Notes under the pieces: generated by a model | Database searches by the model: none | What the model was told of the DNA's origin: nothing | Seen by the model: the letters and a program-made list of their open reading frames with translations, nothing else | From: Methanococcus voltae | GTDB taxonomy: Archaea; AGJL01; Methanococci; Methanococcales; Methanococcaceae | Length of the DNA stretch: 64,000 bases | NCBI RefSeq assembly: GCF_017875395.1 | Contig: NZ_JAGGMO010000002.1 | Coordinates: forward strand, 248,001 to 312,000 | Direction of reading: 5' to 3' | Shown: positions 60,983 to 64,000 of the stretch, in pieces | Numbering within the stretch: the first letter of the stretch is position 1 | Layout: each line of letters opens with the position of its first letter | Position numbers and translations under genes: made by a program

Positions 60983-61915
60983 ATGTTTAATTCAAAAATG
61001 TTTATAGAGGAAACCGTTGAGGAAATAAAAAAAGCTATAAACGGAAGAAAAACCATTATCGCATTAAGTGGCGGTGTTGATAGCTCCGTAGCTTCTGTTT
61101 TAGTAAGTAAAGCAGTTGGTGAAAACTTATTAGCCGTATTTGTAGATACTGGCTTAATGAGAAAAAACGAAACTGAGGAAATCAAAAGGATTTTCCAGGA
61201 TGAAATGGGCGTAAACTTAAAAATCGTTTATGCTAAAGATAGGTTTTTAGGCGAATTAGCGGGAGTTGACGACCCTGAAACAAAAAGAAAAATAATCGGT
61301 AGAGTATTCATTGAAATATTTGAAGAAGTTGCAAAAGAAAATGGTGAAGAAGTTTTAATTCAAGGAACAATTGCTCCGGACTGGATTGAAAGTGAAGGAG
61401 AAATTAAAACACACCACAACATTGCTTTACCATCAGGAATGGTTTTAGATGTTGTAGAACCTATTAGAGACTTGTACAAAGACGAAGTTAGACAAGTTGC
61501 TGTAGAATTAGGTTTACCTGACGCTGTTGCATACAGACAACCATTCCCAGGACCAGGATTGGCTGTAAGAATACTCGGAGAAATTACCGAAGAAAAATTA
61601 GAAATTTGTAAGGAAGCAAACGCTATTGTAAGCGAAGAAATTGAAAAGGAAGGACTAGATAAAGAATTATGGCAATACTTTGCTGCAGTCCTTGATACAA
61701 AAGCTACCGGTGTTAAAGGAGATATTAGAGATTACAACTGGGTTGTAGCTCTTAGATTTGTTGAATCATTAGATGCAATGACTGCAACAGCTCCAGAATT
61801 ACCATTTAGTATTATTAAAAGAATTAGTAAAAGAATTACTTCAGAAATTCCAAATGTTACAAGAGTTGTACTCGATATTACCGATAAACCTCCTGCAACC
61901 ATTGAATTTGAATAA
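60983..61915 (+). CDS. guaAb: GMP synthase subunit B (ATP-PPase)
   Basis: 310 residues with TTGGAGGATTAAAC before the ATG. PP motif [43 protein letters not shown] and the C-terminal dimer part with [17 protein letters not shown]. In methanogens the glutaminase (subunit A) is a separate gene, not seen here. The protein turns XMP to GMP using ammonia from that subunit. Full length. Confidence 0.96.
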   Translation: MFNSKMFIEETVEEIKKAINGRKTIIALSGGVDSSVASVLVSKAVGENLLAVFVDTGLMRKNETEEIKRIFQDEMGVNLKIVYAKDRFLGELAGVDDPETKRKIIGRVFIEIFEEVAKENGEEVLIQGTIAPDWIESEGEIKTHHNIALPSGMVLDVVEPIRDLYKDEVRQVAVELGLPDAVAYRQPFPGPGLAVRILGEITEEKLEICKEANAIVSEEIEKEGLDKELWQYFAAVLDTKATGVKGDIRDYNWVVALRFVESLDAMTATAPELPFSIIKRISKRITSEIPNVTRVVLDITDKPPATIEFE

Positions 61916-61961
61916 ATAATCTTATTACTAATTTTACATTACTTTACTATTTTTTTATCTA

Positions 61962-61996
<35 letters not shown>

Positions 61997-62154
61997 GTAT
62001 ATTGTTTAGTATATTGTTTGTTTTCTAAGTTATATTATCTTATTTTAATCCATATATTTTAATAGAAATTGATAGATATTAGATGATAGATATAATATTT
62101 ATTATTTAATTCATTATTAGGATTTACAAGTAATTTAGGTAATAGAGCGATATT

Positions 62155-62475
62155 ATGAAATTTATAGACTGCAAAATTTTAAGGGTTTATTTAAAAGAAA
62201 GTGACAAATTTAATGGGCAAAATATGACCCAAGTTGTTGTAAAATTATTAAAAAGTCACGGAATATCTGGCGCCACAGTTTTCAAGGCACAATGCGGTTA
62301 TGGTAGGCGTGGAGTATCTAGATTTGATATATTAAGACTTTCTATGAATTTACCGGTTATTGTAGAGTGTATAGATTACGAAACAACTTTTGAACAGGTT
62401 CTTCCCGAATTAACAAAAATTGTTGGAGAAAATGGGTTAATTACTATGGAAAACATTCAGGTGGTTAAGGAATGA
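62155..62475 (+). CDS. DUF190 family protein
   Basis: 106 residues. The family pattern is LRVYLKESDKFNGQNMTQVVVKLLKSHGISGATVFKAQCGYG, then LRLSMNLPVIVECID. DUF190 proteins have a PII-like ferredoxin fold and may bind nucleotides; function is unknown. The tfrA start codon overlaps its stop codon (ATGA), so the two genes are translationally coupled, an unusual partner for this reductase. Confidence 0.88.
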   Translation: MKFIDCKILRVYLKESDKFNGQNMTQVVVKLLKSHGISGATVFKAQCGYGRRGVSRFDILRLSMNLPVIVECIDYETTFEQVLPELTKIVGENGLITMENIQVVKE

Positions 62476-64000
62476 ATTTAAAAAATACGGAAAATAAAAT
62501 TGAAAATAAAAATAACGAACTAAAAAATAATATTATAAAAACGGATATTTTAATAATTGGTGGAGGAGGTGCTGCTGCACGTGCATGTGTTGAAGCTTCT
62601 TCAACTGATTTAAATGTAAACATATTAATAGCCTCAAAAGGATTATTTGGTAAAAGTGGCTGTACAGTTATGGCAGAAGGGGGCTACAATGCTGTATTAA
62701 ATGCAGAGGATAGCTATGAAAAGCACTACATGGATACAATGAAAGGTGGTGCTTACATAAATAACTCCGAACTTGTTAAAATTCTTGTGGAAAATTCCCC
62801 AAAAGAATTAAAAAATTTAGAAAAATTTGGATGTTTATTTGATCGTAAAAACGAAAAAAATGAAGAAAACGAAGAATATATTAATAATAACCCATATAAC
62901 AGATTCAAAAAGGCACAAAGGGCTTTTGGCGGTCAAAGTTTCAATAGGACTTGCTATGCAGGAGATAGAACAGGTCACGAAATAATGACTGGTTTAATGG
63001 AATTTATTGGCAAATTAGACAATGTAAATATTATGGAAGAAGTTATGGCATTAAAACTTATTTTAGACAATGAAAATAAAACCTGTATTGGTGCAATCTT
63101 CTTAAATTTAATAACTGGTGAGATATTCCCAATTTACGCTAAATCTGTAATTCTTGCAACAGGCGGAGCTGGTCAAATATACCCAATTACTTCAAATCCA
63201 GTTCAAAAAGTTGGCGATGGCTACGCTATGGCTTACGAAATAGGATTGGATTTAATAGACATGGAAATGGTACAATTTCACCCAACCGGAGTTGTAGGTA
63301 AGGGTACGCTTGTAACAGAGGCAGTCCGTGGGGAAGGAGGGATATTATACAACAAAAATCGCGAAAGATTTATGGAAAAATACGACCCTAAAAAAATGGA
63401 GCTTTCCACTCGTGACGTTGTAGCTAAAGCAATCTACAATGAAGTAGTAAATCTAGATAATGGTCATAATGGGGGCGTTTATTTAGACGTTACCCATCTT
63501 GATTCGGAAGTTATCGAAAAGAAACTTGAAACGATGTTTAAACAATTTATGAATTTAGGCGTCGATATTAGAAAAGAACCTATGATTGTCGCACCTACTG
63601 CACACCATTTTATGGGCGGTATTGTAATAAATACGGATTGTGAAACAGCTATAGGCGGATTATTTGCTTGTGGTGAAATTGCGGGAGGTATCCACGGGGC
63701 TAATAGATTAGGGGGCAATGCTCTTGCAGATACACAGGTTTTTGGTGCCATAGCTGGTAAAAATGCTGTAAATTATATTAAAAAAGATAACTTTGTATCC
63801 AATGTGGAAAATGAAAATGAAGATGAAAAAGAAGATTCTAAAACAATAAATTTGGAATTAAAAAAAGTCAATGACGAGATTAAATTGAAAAAAGAGTGCC
63901 AAAATGACTATGAAGATGAAAAATTAAATTATTCTAAGTTAATAAACGAATTAAGAAATATTATGTGGAAATATGTTTCAATTGTGAAAAATGAAAAAGG
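62472..64000 (+). CDS. tfrA: Thiol:fumarate reductase subunit A, flavoprotein (3' end cut off)
   Basis: The first 509 residues are seen; the frame runs off the window. The FAD site is ILIIGGGGAAARACVEA; AFGGQSFNRTCYAGDRTGHE, VQFHPTGVVGKG, VRGEGGILYN, STRDVVAKAI and GLFACGEIAGGIHGANRLGGN are the catalytic and flavin pieces of fumarate reductase/succinate dehydrogenase. In methanogens TfrA with TfrB oxidises coenzymes M and B to the heterodisulfide while reducing fumarate. Residues 1-20 and 440-480 are charged low-complexity. SdhA itself has a similar sequence, so the electron donor is inferred from organism type. Confidence 0.9.
   Translation, partial: MNLKNTENKIENKNNELKNNIIKTDILIIGGGGAAARACVEASSTDLNVNILIASKGLFGKSGCTVMAEGGYNAVLNAEDSYEKHYMDTMKGGAYINNSELVKILVENSPKELKNLEKFGCLFDRKNEKNEENEEYINNNPYNRFKKAQRAFGGQSFNRTCYAGDRTGHEIMTGLMEFIGKLDNVNIMEEVMALKLILDNENKTCIGAIFLNLITGEIFPIYAKSVILATGGAGQIYPITSNPVQKVGDGYAMAYEIGLDLIDMEMVQFHPTGVVGKGTLVTEAVRGEGGILYNKNRERFMEKYDPKKMELSTRDVVAKAIYNEVVNLDNGHNGGVYLDVTHLDSEVIEKKLETMFKQFMNLGVDIRKEPMIVAPTAHHFMGGIVINTDCETAIGGLFACGEIAGGIHGANRLGGNALADTQVFGAIAGKNAVNYIKKDNFVSNVENENEDEKEDSKTINLELKKVNDEIKLKKECQNDYEDEKLNYSKLINELRNIMWKYVSIVKNEK

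Overview
The window is a stretch of a very A+T-rich archaeal chromosome. It carries core genes of a hydrogenotrophic methanogen of the order Methanococcales, and the closest guess is Methanococcus voltae or a near relative. The reasons are as follows. The information-processing genes are archaeal (aIF1A, Rio1, S17e, GatC, histone, an RPA-like OB-fold protein, an archaea-specific SF2 helicase, HerA, a RecJ-like DHH protein with DnaJ-type zinc fingers, split GMP synthase). Methanogen-typical genes are present (MtxX/marker 4, thiol:fumarate reductase TfrA, KorBC, MptE, ADP-dependent phosphofructokinase). Ribosome-binding sites are of the GGTGA type and promoters carry TTTATATA boxes. The genus is well supported by protein style and composition; the species is inference.

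Layout. 1-4250: RPA-like gene, UPF0201, aIF1A-Rio1 and a P-loop kinase. 4700-6900: cis-prenyltransferase, two glycine tRNAs on one transcript, and a riboflavin/F420 pathway reductase. 7000-9230: a gene split by a +1 frame change, a low-complexity hypothetical protein, a histone with a strong terminator hairpin, and a class III signal-peptide pilin. 9500-17430: large helicase, RNA methyltransferase, EngB-like GTPase, MinD-like ATPase and a polyprenyl-phosphate-type glycosyltransferase. 17750-19811: chorismate mutase, S17e, DapA, GatC and a tiny L41e-like basic peptide. 20060-24640: hemC, transaldolase, DUF2119, mobA and an FKBP isomerase. 24800-29100: sodium symporter, a TrpA homologue that has lost its catalytic residues, TrpB, and upstream a leader region with a short reading frame ending Trp-Trp-His next to alternative RNA stems. 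29880-31670: cbiM plus a PDGLE/CbiN-like gene without cbiQO, then an 800-bp non-coding stretch with a hairpin and an A/C-rich repeat cluster. 31670-43140: oxidoreductase, ADP-ribosylglycohydrolase, RecJ-like protein, HerA, a LysO lysine exporter split into two genes, and korBC. 43500-50660: two small genes, then a glycogen and sugar-phosphate cluster (GH57 amylase and glycogen synthase-like transferase on one strand; Pgi and ADP-dependent PFK divergent on the other). 50790-64000: tRNA-Arg, fluoride channel, MBL hydrolase, B12-type radical SAM enzyme, nadE, mtxX, GNAT, mptE, a radical SAM activase, pyrG, guaAb, DUF190 and tfrA (cut by the window end).

No insertion sequence, CRISPR array or intact provirus is visible. 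The intergenic spaces are extremely A+T-rich and several hold short tandem repeats (36, 19 and 21 bp units, and two 11-copy TTA tracts). Many reading frames have an upstream in-frame GTG/TTG that is really part of the Shine-Dalgarno GGTG; starts below are corrected for this.

The most interesting region is the trp locus (26.3-29.2 kb). TrpB looks fully functional but its TrpA-like partner lacks the equivalents of Glu49, Asp60 and Tyr175. A candidate Trp-codon leader with mutually exclusive RNA stems lies upstream on the same strand, an arrangement like bacterial trp attenuation. All of this is read from sequence and is untested.
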